Assembly: GCA_935421135.1 (NCBI GenBank)
Contig: OW285194.1
Span: forward strand, 4,676,876-4,740,875
Direction: 5' to 3'
Length of the DNA stretch: 64,000 bases
Source: Bugulina stolonifera
Taxonomy: Eukaryota > Bryozoa > Gymnolaemata > Cheilostomatida > Bugulidae
Shown: one piece after another, positions 15,901 to 25,627 of the stretch
How the letters are laid out: every line of letters starts with the position of its first letter
Numbering within the stretch: position 1 is the stretch's first letter
Program-made: the position numbers and the translations under genes
The notes under the pieces: model-generated
What the model saw: the letters and a program-made list of their open reading frames with translations, nothing else
Told to the model about the DNA's origin: nothing
Database searches by the model: none

Positions 15901-18900
15901 TATAGACCAATCACATGGCTTGGATCTAAAACAGATGGAAATCATTGCAGAGAACAAGACCAATGGGCTGACACATGTATATAGATATGTTCTCCTACAT
16001 GTTTGGCACACACTTTGGAATGCAGTGGATGATGTGTTTTCATAGGGAAATGCTATCTGGTTATGACATAATAATATGATTCATATTTGCAAGATAAAGA
16101 CAAACACAACAATTTTGATATCTCTCTTGATTGCAGTTTATACCGATTTCTAGTGTAAATATAGCTATCTGGAGATTTTGTAGCTTGACTACAAAATTGC
16201 AGTGATTAATCTTGTGCTTTTATTGGATGATTTTAATTGAAGTGATAAACCGCCAGGATAAATTGACTCAAACTCCCCATAAGACTATAATCATTATGCT
16301 GGTGACAAGATTGTACCATTAATTACATAATATATCTGCTTAGAGTCACAAATAATAAATTAATATAAAAACACATTAATATATAGTAATAAAATGTTAA
16401 GATTATAATATTATATTAATTAAATATATTAAATATATTATTAATGTATATAATAACAATATTAATATGAGATTTTGTCTCCCTCTGACAAAAGCAACAA
16501 GAAACAAGTAAATAAGTGCATCTCGTACTACTCTTTATTATTTAGTCTAGTGCTATACCTACCAGTAGGTAATTCTGTTCACATAGTCTAGTGCTATACC
16601 TACCAGTAGGTAATTCTGTTCACATAGTCTAGTGCTATACCTACCAGTAGGTAATTCTGCAAAGATCTTCATGGAGTCAGAGAATCTCCTCTGGGAGAAC
16701 AATTCAAATGCATAGAGATTCCTGATGGAGTTGAGTTGTTGACGAACGGCTTTAAAGTCGGTCTCTCTGTTCTGTGAACCCTCGCTCTCCTGCAAGCACA
16801 TCACCACACTATAAGCACATACATCACCTTACTATATGCACATTTGTACCTTGTGTATAACATTGTATATTACTTACCGACAAGACTAAAGCCAATTCAA
16901 ATTCTTTATTATTGATCAGTTCATCAATCTGTATTCTGATTGGTAGAAACGTCAGTCTCCAGACGTAATTGGTTGAAGCAACATAGAACGCTCCATCCCT
17001 GTAGCACATACATGTAAATGTACATGTACATACACATACGTATACATACAATATAATACTGTGCTTGATGTCTACAGCATTATCCTGCACCACATACATA
17101 ATATGCCTGTGCCGTGATATTGATGTATTGATATATGTATTGAGATTCACTCCATCAGTGATTCCAGTTCCACCTATCTCTAGTATTAGTTGTAGAAACC
17201 CAACTCACTAGTGTGAAGAGTTACTTTACCTTGTATGTGTGAGCAAGCGGGGACGGTCCAGGGCTAGTGTTTGTATCATGAGCCTAGGCTCAATAGTCCT
17301 GACCTCAATAAACCTTGGCAGTACTCCAATAAGATATGGAGGCCAGTAGACCATTGCAGTGGGCGTCTCCGACCAAGTGATACCATGCCTGTTGGCAGAT
17401 TACTAAGCTACATATCCATGTACATACAGTGGAGCTTGCTTAATTCAGCCTTAGATAACTCAAAAACTTGGTTAATTTAAACTATTAGCCTTGGTCACTG
17501 CTGAGCCCTATATAATTACTTCAATTAAGTGAAGTGATCTTATAATTCAAACTACGGCCTAATTCAAACCAATTATAGTGGTCTCTTGGAGTTTGAATTA
17601 AGCAAGTTTCACTGTACAACAGTTTGTGACAAAGTAATAAAGTAAGCTAATTATTTAGCTATGATATTAATATGCAATATATATCTATTTACAACAAGTT
17701 GTCTTCTCACAAAATCCCTGTACCCTACTGACCCTTGGTGTTTGCAAGCAAAAAGTATTCGCTATTATCAACTGGCCTATCACTTGTATCAAGCAATCTT
17801 TGGATTATAAATAACCTACCATTCAGAGACTAGTTTAATGAGATCTGTGTGGCTAATAGCCAATCAGAGTGTACATAATAGTGGCCATTGTTAGTGCTAA
17901 TGCACCACCATTAACATGTCAATGTGAAGGCCACCATATTAATTCAAAAGTTTTAAAGCTATTTTGAGTCGCCCTACTGACCTACATTCATGGACTTCAT
18001 GTTCATTACCTTAGCATGTTAACCATGATTGCTGGGCTTTAAGCACTAACAATAACGCATATTGTCTACTCTATTAATACTATGTGCTCATATTGTACAT
18101 ACTTATGTGTCGGTTGACCCTCATCATTTATAACTATACTGATGTTATCCCTGTTTAAAGTGAGATGTTCTTCACCAATCTTAGTTATCAGTGGGTCTGG
18201 ATTCCTTCCAATAGGGAACAACTCCTTCTTGTCGCCACTGTCAATCTTCAACATACACATGTCACACATGTCATAGGTCAATACTCAAGTCCTAGTGTGC
18301 CATATTGTATAGGGTCTACTGTACTACAACCGTCCATTATACGATGTAGCCTATATGCAACATAATGTGCTCTATAAAATTGTGGAACAGTAATTGACTA
18401 TATCATATTCTTACATCAATAATGTAGTAATCCCTCTTGAATCCGGCACATATAGTGGATTTACACCAACACAGCTCTTTCGCTATGTCATGTAACGCTA
18501 TCTTGGTCTTAATTTCTGCAAAAACTCCAGCACTATTCCTCCAGTAGTAAAGATAGAGGTTCTTCTTTGATGCCACACATAGCTTCAAAGCCCACTGTGT
18601 TGTGTTGTCTAGTGTGCTTAATATCTAAATGTAAATTTAGATTATCGTAGTTACAAGAACAGTCTGGAACCTCTGACTATGCCCACAAAGGTATAGATCA
18701 ATAAAGAGTAAATATCGAGTTGGTTCAGTTGGGAAAATTTTCGGAAATGAAAGGAGCACCATACGTAGAATGGTAAATTTTACAAAATAAAATTTAATTA
18801 AATGACTAAATTAAGATACAAAATATTTAACTGTGATACATTAAACTCAGTCTGTTGAAAACAGAAGTAATCATTGATTGGGCAAATAGATGTGGCACAC

Positions 18901-20174
18901 TACTACACACAAATTCAGAATTTGAAATTCCCCGACTCAGACCACTGTTGCCATGACAATCAGTCTCCAAGTATAATTATATGTATCAATTAGTCTAAAT
19001 ACACAAGCCTATTATAAAAGGCCACAATGGGGTTTTGAGCTTCACCTGAACATCGACAGCAAACACGCTGACACCACCCTTAGTAGCACTAATAGAGTCT
19101 GTAGCCTTAGCCATATGTTTTAGTGAGGAGAGCTCGTGTACTCCGACATTGCCATCACTAAGGCTAAGCAGTATGTCTAAGCCTGCAACAGCTTCCAACT
19201 GTGTGACGGGTCTCTTAGCAAATGTCTTACATGCTTGGTCTAAGGAGACATCATATAAAGACCCACCTAAAGTTTCATAAAAATAATCAAAATAAGAAAC
19301 AGAACAATAGATGTAAAATAAATGCAACAGCAGCTATTATTTAGATGACCAGGATCCCTGTACACAAGCAACACATGGCTAACATGTTACTATAGTGTCA
19401 GCATGACTACAACTTTAGCTCAGCTTTGAAAAATGCAAAAGTATTTGTCTTTTTTACAGAGTAGGCCTATCAACTATATTCGCAATGCTTATGAAGACGA
19501 TACCGAATTCATTCACACTGGTTAGGCTACTTTTGCACAAACTATAATAATTTTAACAACTAAATTTATCTTCAAATCCTTCTTATATTCCCAGTCAAAC
19601 TATGATAGCTCTGACAATAATATGAGCACTACTAGCATAAAAACACTATGGTACACAACCCACACCTTGACACGCAATTCTGTATGTGAGAGCAAATCCA
19701 TTCCTTGTTCCAACAATGAGTTTGTTGTCTACAAGAAAAACAAATAAGTTGTAAGCAGCAATAGCAGACGATATTGGAAAAGCTGTTGTGCTGTAGTCTT
19801 GTGATAAGTTTTAGTTTAGAAGTTTATAAACGAAATTTCTTTACACAGGTTTAGCCATAGTCTAGTGAAGTGATAGTGTCACTGACAGTCACAGGAGTCA
19901 GGGCCTAGTCAGACAATGATAGTCATCTCCCCGAGAGTGACCTTAGATTGATCCCTTCTGAACTCCCTTCTGAACACAAAGTGGAAATAAAAAATATCTA
20001 GTATCTATCAGATTCGGACACTCACTAGTCACTGTGACTGACAGTAATTTTACTCTCACTCCCAGGCTCACACCCACAAATACTGAAACAGTAGACTTTA
20101 CCATAAGCTGTTAAACTTTCTATGGTGTATGGAAGCTTCTCAATAATTGAAGAGGTTTGGAAGGCCTCGTGCAT
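3995..20174 (-). CDS. VPS39: VPS39 (HOPS/CORVET-type tether subunit), 20 exons
   Basis: Subunit of the HOPS complex, which tethers late endosomes and lysosomes. Exons (plus coordinates, in transcription order): 20102-20174, 19666-19728, 19046-19266, 18415-18624, 18103-18245, 17230-17388, 16878-16998, 16645-16789, 15783-15925, 14583-14723, 14270-14411, 13760-13926, 13556-13663, 12861-12978, 12410-12538, 6992-7140, 6500-6661, 6062-6196, 4286-4377, 3995-4064. All phases join, giving about 896 codons (human about 875-886). The N-terminal CNH domain includes VGTRNGFALTYRI, CAGFKRDYYIID and KELFPIG. The helical repeat region includes IIDTTLLKCYLQ, NNCHIEESE and KQALFIYVHIL. The C-terminal zinc-binding segment keeps CxxC (CFVC, about residue 864) and HxxC (HLSC, about 889). 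Introns 8, 14, 15 and 18 contain duplicated splice sites, and intron 15 contains a retrotransposon. The divergent C-terminus is the least certain part. Confidence 0.95.
4378..4524. repeat. 19-bp minisatellite abutting a VPS39 splice acceptor
   Basis: About 7-8 copies of ACTAAACATAAACCATAGT. Read on the minus strand, each unit carries TTTATGTTTAG. The copy nearest the exon provides the actual acceptor of VPS39 exon 19, where the exon begins at 4377. Confidence 0.9.
4592..5465. repeat. 21-bp minisatellite, about 41 copies, VPS39 intron 18
   Basis: The unit is AACAGGTACATAGTAACATAG with scattered single-base variants (ACAGGTATATAG, GAGCAGG). Because 21 is a multiple of 3 and the unit has no stop on the minus strand, all three minus frames stay open for over 300 codons. 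Those open frames are a by-product of the repeat. It lies wholly in intron 18. Confidence 0.95.
7175..7565 (-). mobile_element. 3' LTR of Ty3/Gypsy element
   Basis: 391-bp LTR beginning TG and ending CA. It appears identical base for base to 11825-12215. The target-site copy AACTT lies at 7170-7174. The element is transcribed on the minus strand, so this is its 3' LTR. Confidence 0.95.
7566..7576 (-). other. Polypurine tract of the LTR element
   Basis: On the minus strand, GCGGGAGGAG directly precedes the 3' LTR. This is the expected site of plus-strand DNA priming during reverse transcription. Confidence 0.8.
7601..11719 (-). CDS. Gag-Pol polyprotein of Ty3/Gypsy retrotransposon
   Basis: A single 1372-codon frame with no frameshift between gag and pol. 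Gag spans about residues 1-300, with two Cys/His clusters at about 265-298; the second is a canonical CCHC knuckle, CKTCNKKGHIASVC. The aspartic protease has DTGA near 363. Reverse transcriptase has KIDLADAYLQ near 598-607 and YLDD at 660-663. RNase H has TDAS near 808. Integrase has an HHCC zinc domain (about 1040-1076), then catalytic Asp (DFAG, about 1104), Asp (TDNGPQ, about 1159) and Glu (about 1195). Domain order PR-RT-RH-IN identifies Ty3/Gypsy. All catalytic residues that I can check are present, so the element looks competent. There is no envelope-like frame. The frame starts at an ATG 85 nt inside the primer-binding site. Confidence 0.97.
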   Translation of the reverse strand: MDDSIKAILDAMQQQQITFQQQFIEMLKTKEQTTLKTENASTIPKFEAFDREKEKWKVYLERFNQHFSVYKVTDDQQKRACLLSWVGSTTYDLLTNLFGSEDISTKTYGELTEKLSLHFIDTTHVQAARYEFYQCKMKPGQSYADWAAELRGLARDCRFACKNGSCNQSYVDDQIRDVIIKETPHPDARRQCLLDADPTLDDVLKKAATYVRTTETDKVLKGDSSQTSPASVNKMSGNYRHSKQKRHVGSTKPTSSKLPGKYKSCPGCHTKHDRQDCPCREFVCKTCNKKGHIASVCQSEKTKPRSKGDHSLTNTVRESVCSVFHYSPTQPYSANAHQVFERIGKQIWIRTQINGRPTRFQWDTGATCSMVGLEGYKQLGSPTITPVSTQLTGYGNRKLRVKGECTIDVKVGQQEKKNLKLLVVDDPHGTNLFGLDWSDNFGLSHQGLAALGSIPREHTQTVADNSQQSATIQDRLAKLSMKYSNVFKQGLGLCTKMKAPIHLKPQAKPVFFKPRDVPFSRRDAVKEELERLVQERVLEHVDYSEYAAPIVAVSKPNGKVRICGDFKLLNQQISIDQHPLPKLDELLEKLRGGTHFSKIDLADAYLQIELQDHAKKLCVINTPFGLFRYNRMCFGVASSPAQFQRCMDTMIADLPGVAAYLDDLIVTGSDQETHWRNLEKLLARLEEYGFRIREEKCEFFKSSVEYLGHIIDKDGKRPSDSAIDAVRQLPRPQNVQELQAFLGKINYYGRFISNLSKKAAPLYKFLHNGAEFEWSSVCDLAFNTLKNDVIRATQLTHYDESKPLILATDASQYGIGAVLMQEKDGVERPLAHASKTLDEHQKKYSQIEKEALSIIYGVTKFRQYLYGRKFTLVTDHEPLLAIFSPNKNVPVLTAQRLQRWALTLMAYQYDIRHKPTRQHGNADGLSRLPQGPDIQFDQQELQESVEISHVIQEDIDACLLDSRLVREHTQKDSSLKDVMHYINSGSWPLKLPSNKEHLRSFWNMRESLFVHDDILLLQRDSHTRVVIPSSLVNRALDLLHTSHWGVVRMKQLSRRYAWWPTINTDIEQAVKMCKPCQETANNPACTYTSWPQTHKPWQRIHLDFAGPFKGKMWLACIDAHSRYPYVAILDVGKTTTTDTVAILHHIFTMEGLPETIVTDNGPQFTAKEFQEFCMNYGIRHMTSPPFHPASNGEAERFIQSLKKGVEKNCAGGMPLKTSLQMFLATYRCLPHPSLDWKSPAEILHGRQPRSLLSLMNPMEKQDNTPSQQTSRLTTQYTANSLVYARNYSSGPKWLPGKIINQLGNMLFRVRTDRGIWKRHVNQLQPRLETLDQISPNITTDVTVPATTSKSPDRPRYPSRNRKRPDFYDSSKY
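11755..11810. repeat. Triplicated segment next to the primer-binding site
   Basis: Three tandem copies of about 21 bp with the core GTGTGTGTGTTGGATCCCACT. The last copy runs into the primer-binding site, so part of that site (ATCCCACT) is present three times. Confidence 0.8.
11805..11822 (-). other. tRNA-Leu-type primer-binding site
   Basis: The plus strand reads ATCCCACTTCTGACACCA, 2 bp from the 5' LTR. From memory this equals the 3' end, including CCA, of animal tRNA-Leu(CAA). The element is therefore likely primed by tRNA-Leu. Confidence 0.8.
11825..12215 (-). mobile_element. 5' LTR of Ty3/Gypsy element
   Basis: 391 bp, TG..CA, apparently identical to the LTR at 7175-7565. It is the promoter-bearing LTR for the minus-strand gag-pol frame. 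AACTT follows at 12216-12220. Confidence 0.95.
12216..12410. repeat. Splice-donor-bearing tandem repeat, VPS39 intron 15
   Basis: Degenerate units of about 19-25 bp of the type ACTTACACCTCACTAGTAAT. On the minus strand nearly every unit reads GTAAGTRTA. The true exon 15 donor (GTAAGT at 12404-12409) is the end copy, and the next two sit at 12385 and 12366, exactly 19 bp apart. Confidence 0.85.
12539..12860. repeat. 46-50 bp tandem repeat of exon end plus donor, VPS39 intron 14
   Basis: The whole intron is made of six tandem copies of the end of exon 14 and its donor. On the minus strand each reads like CTACCAGAAGGTATGCTGTT. Donor GTATG positions (plus coordinates) are 12571, 12617, 12667, 12714, 12760, 12806 and the exon-adjacent 12856, spaced 46-50 bp. 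Confidence 0.9.
13005..13485. repeat. 19-bp minisatellite, VPS39 intron 13
   Basis: About 25 copies of CTAGTAGAGAGGGGTGTGT with length and base variants (CCTATACAGAGGG, CTAGCATAGAG). It fills most of the intron between exons at 13556 and 12978. Confidence 0.9.
14468..14542 (-). mobile_element. 3' fragment of SINE family A
   Basis: Matches the 3' body of the SINE at 1583-1850 (AACACAATTCTTTAACATGG, then GCTAGTCGAGGGGCCACCAC). The tRNA-like head is missing. It lies in VPS39 intron 10. Confidence 0.75.
14817..15010 (+). mobile_element. MITE family M, copy 1
   Basis: About 190 bp with terminal inverted repeats CAGTGGAACTTGCTTAATTC, flanked by TA. No ORF. The end sequence and TA target recall pogo/Tigger-type mariner elements (inference). 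Other copies: 15414-15645, 17426-17616, 42710-42900, 58679-58864. It lies in VPS39 intron 9. Confidence 0.8.
15046..15355 (+). mobile_element. tRNA-like repeat family B, copy 1
   Basis: Contains GGACTGATGGTCTAGTGGTA (A-box-like) and GAGTTCGATCCCCAC (B-box-like), then GAAGTTCTCTTTTTT. It is homologous over about 300 bp to 42370-42668, in inverse orientation. In both places a MITE family M copy lies directly next to it. Confidence 0.75.
15414..15645 (+). mobile_element. MITE family M, copy 2
   Basis: Same terminal inverted repeats (GTGGAACTTGTTTAATTCAA ... GCAGGTTCCACTATA) as copy 1, with a diverged middle. TA-flanked. VPS39 intron 9. Confidence 0.75.
16557..16662. repeat. 41-bp triplication of exon 8 end and donor, VPS39
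   Basis: Three copies of a 41-bp unit. On the minus strand each reads GAATTACCTACTG|GTAGGTA. Donor hexamers lie at 16557-16562, 16598-16603 and 16639-16644; the last one adjoins exon 8. Confidence 0.92.
17426..17616 (-). mobile_element. MITE family M, copy 3 (inverted)
   Basis: Runs from CAGTGGAGCTTGCTTAATTC to GAATTAAGCAAGTTTCACTG, TA-flanked, in opposite orientation to copy 1. It lies in VPS39 intron 5. Confidence 0.78.
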
Positions 20175-21186
20175 GCTGCTGTACCAAAATAATTCAGCAT
20201 TCAATTGCTTACATAGGGGAAAAAACGAAACTCACTTCAACAAACTAGCTAATAATTCTACTATTAGCAAGTCCTTCTGGCCCTAATGATGATTGGTTAA
20301 TTATAAACTCCGCCCATGAGATGAGAAGACAACTCTGTTCGAGAGATTGTACAATAGCAACAATCGAGTTATCTTCTTCCCTCAATGGTAACAATAGCAG
20401 TCTACGATAATAATATTTAAGTCAACACTCATCAGCATAGAGAGATGTTCATCAGTCAATGATCATTGGTCAATCAAACTGCAGCATCATCGCCAGATCC
20501 TTTTTATTGCAGAAACCTGTCATGTACGTGTAGATGTAGGTGTCTTTTATATGATACACACCTGCAGGGATTGTTTGCATGTAATTTATGTCAGGGAGTA
20601 AGAAGCCCTGTTTATATTTATTGCAGAGATAATGTGGTAGATAAAACCAGATTGAAAGCACCCAAAGTGTTGAAATTGAGAGTTATTGTAATAGAAATGA
20701 GAATATTACTCTATGTATTGGAGAAATCAGAAATTAACCAAGTAGTCATCTAGTGACCCTGACCTTAAATCTAGCCCAGCAATAACGCCCTAACTTTCTG
20801 AATGAACACAAAACATCAAATGCATGGCAAGTCTAGCATCAGATTTGCTAACAAGTATAACAACTATTATATTAAATTACTTTGTATGTCAGTATAAGAG
20901 TATAAATAAATATGTAGATAAAACAAAATATATATCTTAAGTATTGTTGACTAACACATGTGCAAGTAAAATTAAATCAATATCACAAAATGTGAAAAAT
21001 AAGCAAATATATATCAAAATAAAATAACTATAATTCAATTCTCTCTTATTCATGTGATGTACAGACTACATGTTACAATATTATATTACCAGAATAAAGT
21101 AGTTATTCTTATATAATATAATACACTAAATAGTACCCTGTGCCCAGCTGTACAGATACAATACATCTATTACTAATAGCTCACAG
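20175..21186. other. Intergenic stretch upstream of VPS39
   Basis: Holds the VPS39 5' region and the 3' flank of the C1orf198-like gene, both on the minus strand. Very AT-rich at 20860-21110. No ORF with family resemblance and no repeat recognised. Confidence 0.5.
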
Positions 21187-24100
21187 TTACCAAGCATTGA
21201 GGAAATCAAAACCGGCAGGTAATGCTGCTGTAGTTGTTTCAGCTGGAGTACTTTCAGGTCCCTGCAACAAGTAATAAATGTAATATCTTTTTTATGCAGT
21301 ACAACAAAGAGATGATGACTCCAAACAGCGTTTGCTATCAATAACAGTAGTATTGTGTGACTCAGTAAGAAAAACTCCAGCTTCAGTATTTGTTTAAAAA
21401 CACTGCACTGAGTATCAGTTCTAATACGCACAGTGGTTCACATTTGTATTACCATATAGTAGAGTGGCTTGGTTTATGCATATATACACTTGAATAGAAA
21501 AGGTCACCTGTTGCTGTTGGTCAGAAGGAGGCTCCATAGCCGACTCGGTAGCACTTGGGGCACTGTAACCAAATGTTACTCCAAACTTGGCCAGTATGTC
21601 TCCCTCATCCTTCTTTGAATCTACTGGCTCAGATTTCGAACTATGGGATACGCTTGCGACAGAATCTAGTAATATAAACAAAACATTGTTATGTTATTGT
21701 TTTTACCATAGAAACAAGCAGTCTCTCAAAACAGACTAAACACTTCTGCTGCATAATCTCTATATACAGGCTGATTCCTTATATCAACATAAGAATTACA
21801 GAACGCAAAGCCACATGCAAAGCTAGTGGAGGGGAACGTATGAAACTAAATAACAACAAATGACTCTGATTCCACCCAAAAAGGAGGAGCTACAAGCATG
21901 GACAAATAACGAGCAAATAATAACACCTGTTCCTCTGACTCGGCCCACAATCGGGGAGCTACAAGCATGGACGAATGAGGAGCTAATAATAACGCCTGTT
22001 CCTGTGACTCCGCCCACAAAGAGGAGCTACCAGCATGGACGAATGAAGAGCGAATGCACCAAGTTTGAAATATGCGCTGAGTATTAACAGTGAAGCTCGT
22101 GAAATCTTCGAGACAACGTGTTAATGGGCTCTCAGCTGATTGGTTAATATGAGTCAATGGGAACATTGTAGTTTATTTGATGAGTCAATCCCTTCCACTA
22201 ACCTTGCTTCATGCTACATGGAATGACAGAATATGTTACGTGGAATAACAGTAAACATGGAAATAGCGTATATGCTGCTACTGGGAGAGTGATATAGTAC
22301 AGAACCTACCATCTGATGGCATTGAGGTGCGGGCTTCAATCGACTGTGAAGGAGAGTCTGGTTGTTGAATCAATGACCTGCCATTGACCTTAGTGCCAAA
22401 GTGTGTAACTTTCTGATTGGTAGGAGATTTTGGTTTGTTTGCATCAGTGGCTGTGATAATACTATTAGTCATAGTGGTTGTTGTGTGGCTAGCATCATCA
22501 GCTGTGCGGTTCGCATCATCAGCTGTGTGGTTTGCATCATCAGTTTTATCGTTCACATCACCAGTTGTGTTGCTGACATCACCAGTTGTGTTGCTGACAT
22601 CATAAGTTTTACTGGAAATCTGTGTTGTATTGTCCACTTTTCCTTCTCCCTTTGAAAACATTCCAAAAGACATACGATAGGGAACAATCGACACAGATAT
22701 ATATATCGTATTACATATATATCGTATTACATATATATATTGTATTACATATATATATCGTATTACATATATATATCGTATTACATATATATATCGTATT
22801 ACATATATATATCGTATTACATGCTCCAAGTATACTTGTATTGGCTAATACACCCAACTCATAGCTAGACATTATAGTAAAGGGGTGTGGTCAAAACTAT
22901 ACCAAAATAAAAAATACTTGAATTCGAATTACTCGTTTTTGCATAATAATTGTGATAACTTAAACTAACATCATGCCTACCCATCCACACAGTATTAACT
23001 GCTAGTCCACTTGCAAAGTATAAAATCTATTTTCTTATAACCATTTCATCACAAAGGTATCCTTCACAGCCCTTGCAATGTAGCTACAACTTACCCTGTC
23101 TATATTATCTGAACCAGAGCGACGCCTGCTAGAACTATCACCAGGTTCAGTCACACTTAGAGAGTCTTGAGATCTTGATAAAAAGGAGTGTAGAGAGGGG
23201 GTAATATCACCATCAGGGGTTGTACAGTGGTGTGCCTCCCAAATATCTCTCAGCTGGTTAAAGTCTGTACTACCAGATCTAAGAGAAGGGAAGATACAGA
23301 ATATACAATGCAATGTCTATATTCCCAGCAGGAATTGAAATGTGAACTACAATAAAAGAATAGCAAGCCATTTTACCAAATCAATTCATTTTATTAAAAT
23401 TCAAACAAGCAAACAAACGCATATATAGCAAGCTGATTGAATATATTATTAGACTCACATAACAATTACAAGAAGGATGATAGTGAATAAGTGTATCTAT
23501 TTAACTGATATAAAATCCTTACCAGAATCATATCTCTGACTAGATTTACTAAGTTAGTGAATATGTAGACTCATACCAAGGTATGCCCACCATACACACA
23601 CTTTACCTTTCTAACTCCGATGGTCGAAGAGCAAGGTGATCGCTGCTGCTGCTCCTTGTCAACCTTGGAGATTTTGGTCGCTTTGGATCCCAGGCTTTGG
23701 TTTTACCTGTATCTGTACTCCCAACGTCTTCTATACTGAACTCATTCTGACTCTAATTTCAAAACAGTAAATAAATAGTAGTTGATGTCCTGCACTAATA
23801 ACACCAAAGAACTCCAAATTTTTAATGTGGTGTCTAATATCAACATGACTGAGAAAATTACTCCAGAAGTCAGCATTGGTTGAATGTAAGCACTGACTTG
23901 AGACTTATCTGCCCACTATGTACATATGACCATCAACATAGCTACCCATGCTATATTCTATTATATAAGCTATTATATTTGGGCTAAAATTCTGAATGTA
24001 TTACTTTAGAGCAGAGGAGTATAATTATAGGGCATGCTCAGAGCTTACATGTTAGCAGTACTATCGTAATCATGTATTAAATATGCGCTAGCACTGATCG

Positions 24101-25057
24101 CTGTTAAGATTCTGAAATGCTTAAACTTCCCGGCAAACATTCGCAGTAAATAACTGCTAACTGCGGAAGGGGAGAATCCTCTGTGAACATATTCAAATTT
24201 CAATGCTTAATATTAAAACAACATGATTATATTACCGAAGTTTCCCAGCTGAAAGGTCCAGAATGTTCATCCTGCCATATCTCTCCCTGTAATATAACCC
24301 ATTAAAATTTTAATATATTAAATCAAACATGTACCATAGGCACCTATAAAGTTCAGCAAATCAGGAAATCACACCCAATATGTTATAACAATTGAATCAG
24401 GGGTGCAATACCATTGATCTCCAATATTCAATATAATAATTTGTAATAGATCTTAGTATTGAGTGTTGGACATGGCCTGGGTCTATTAGAAAATATTTGT
24501 ATTAGACTGGTTCTGAAATATTCGTCACAACTTTTCAGTCAAAGTCAATCATGCTATATTGTAATACAGATATTGTTGTGTCCTGAGCTGACACCGCCTT
24601 CTAACAAAGATATTTTTGTTACAGTCATGCATTTAGTCATCTTATTTAAAGGATCTCCGAAGCTGAAGCTTACATAAGCAACAGGCAACGAAGCTCGCCT
24701 CCCATGACAGGGTTGTGTGGGACTTGAACATGTGACCCTTAGATCTACAAATTTGAAATTAGAGTAAGTGAAAGGGTCTCCACACCAACTTACCTCATCA
24801 TCTTCAATCATACGCTGACCAGACTTAATTTTGTACTTTGGAAAGAATGAGGGCAAATCTTCATTTTCATGAATTGAATATTTCTGTTTGATGTGGGGTG
24901 AGATAAAATGTTCATCCAACAACGCATCCTGGTCACTGGCAGGTAAATTGTCCCACTGATCACCCAAAAGTGATGTGAAGTTGACCTTCTGTTTAATCAC
25001 CCCTCGACATATACTATTCAACGAGCTAAAATAACTGTCCACACTGTTTTTATCCAT
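21187..25057 (-). CDS. C1orf198: C1orf198-like protein, 7 exons
   Basis: A protein family of unknown function, assigned to human C1orf198 by its conserved ends. Exons in order: 24794-25057, 24236-24286, 23607-23752, 23095-23278, 22310-22649, 21508-21665, 21187-21261; phases all join, about 405 codons (human about 327). The N-terminus has YFSSLN, then a spacing like human up to LPASDQDALLDE. Exons 2 and 3 give WQDEHSGPFSWETS and QNEFSIED. The C-terminus is GFDFLNAW, matching the human GFDFLDNW end. The middle is low-complexity, rich in Ser, Thr and Asp, with short internal repeats (DVSNTTG twice, then DDANHTA, DDANRTA). The acceptor of exon 5 is the least certain. No membrane segment or known catalytic motif. 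Confidence 0.88.
22690..22825. repeat. 18-bp AT-rich minisatellite
   Basis: About seven copies of ATATATATCGTATTACAT in intron 4 of the C1orf198-like gene. Open frames over it (VIRYIY-type) are repeat artefacts. Confidence 0.88.
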
Positions 25058-25627
25058 GACTAACCACAACAGTTATCGAAATAATATATGGGTTATTATA
25101 ATACTTTATATCATTTGATTTTGTAAACAAAATAATTAATAACTGCGATAGCCAGTACAGGAAATCCCAAATGCAGTACAGACCGCACGTCAAACCGCCT
25201 GTTTAAAAACAGGACCTATGTAATCCGATAATACCATAGAGGTACCTCTATGGATGATACACTATCGTTAGCCATATCCAGAGTTGGGTCGACGTTGCGT
25301 TGGCGAACACGCGTTGGCACGACATCTCATAGAGTCGTGTTCTCTGCGAGAGAAGATAACTCCATGCTAACCTTCTTTTCCACTTATAAATATTATAGCA
25401 CTAGTCCATAAATTTAAGTGAATAAGAAAATAAATGGCTGGCATATAAAATGTGACTCTACGAATCGAACAGAATAATGTCGGGTACTGAGGTTAAGAGC
25501 TAGCGAATCCATTAGACATCAATATTAATTTAGTGCTGATAGTCCACGCAACACGTAAGTTCTACAACACTATGTATGATAGCACCCTCGCGCGCATTCA
25601 CCACTTCGCGGGCTTCAAAAGTAAAAT
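25058..25627. promoter_or_regulatory. Divergent promoter region, C1orf198-like and C1D
   Basis: Only 570 bp separate the two start codons, which point away from each other, so control elements are probably shared. It contains a perfect 20-bp palindrome at 25234-25253. No TATA box is obvious near either start. Confidence 0.6.
25234..25253. promoter_or_regulatory. Perfect 20-bp palindrome
   Basis: CCATAGAGGTACCTCTATGG is its own reverse complement. It sits between two divergent starts, so a site for a dimeric DNA-binding protein is possible; this is inference. Confidence 0.5.
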
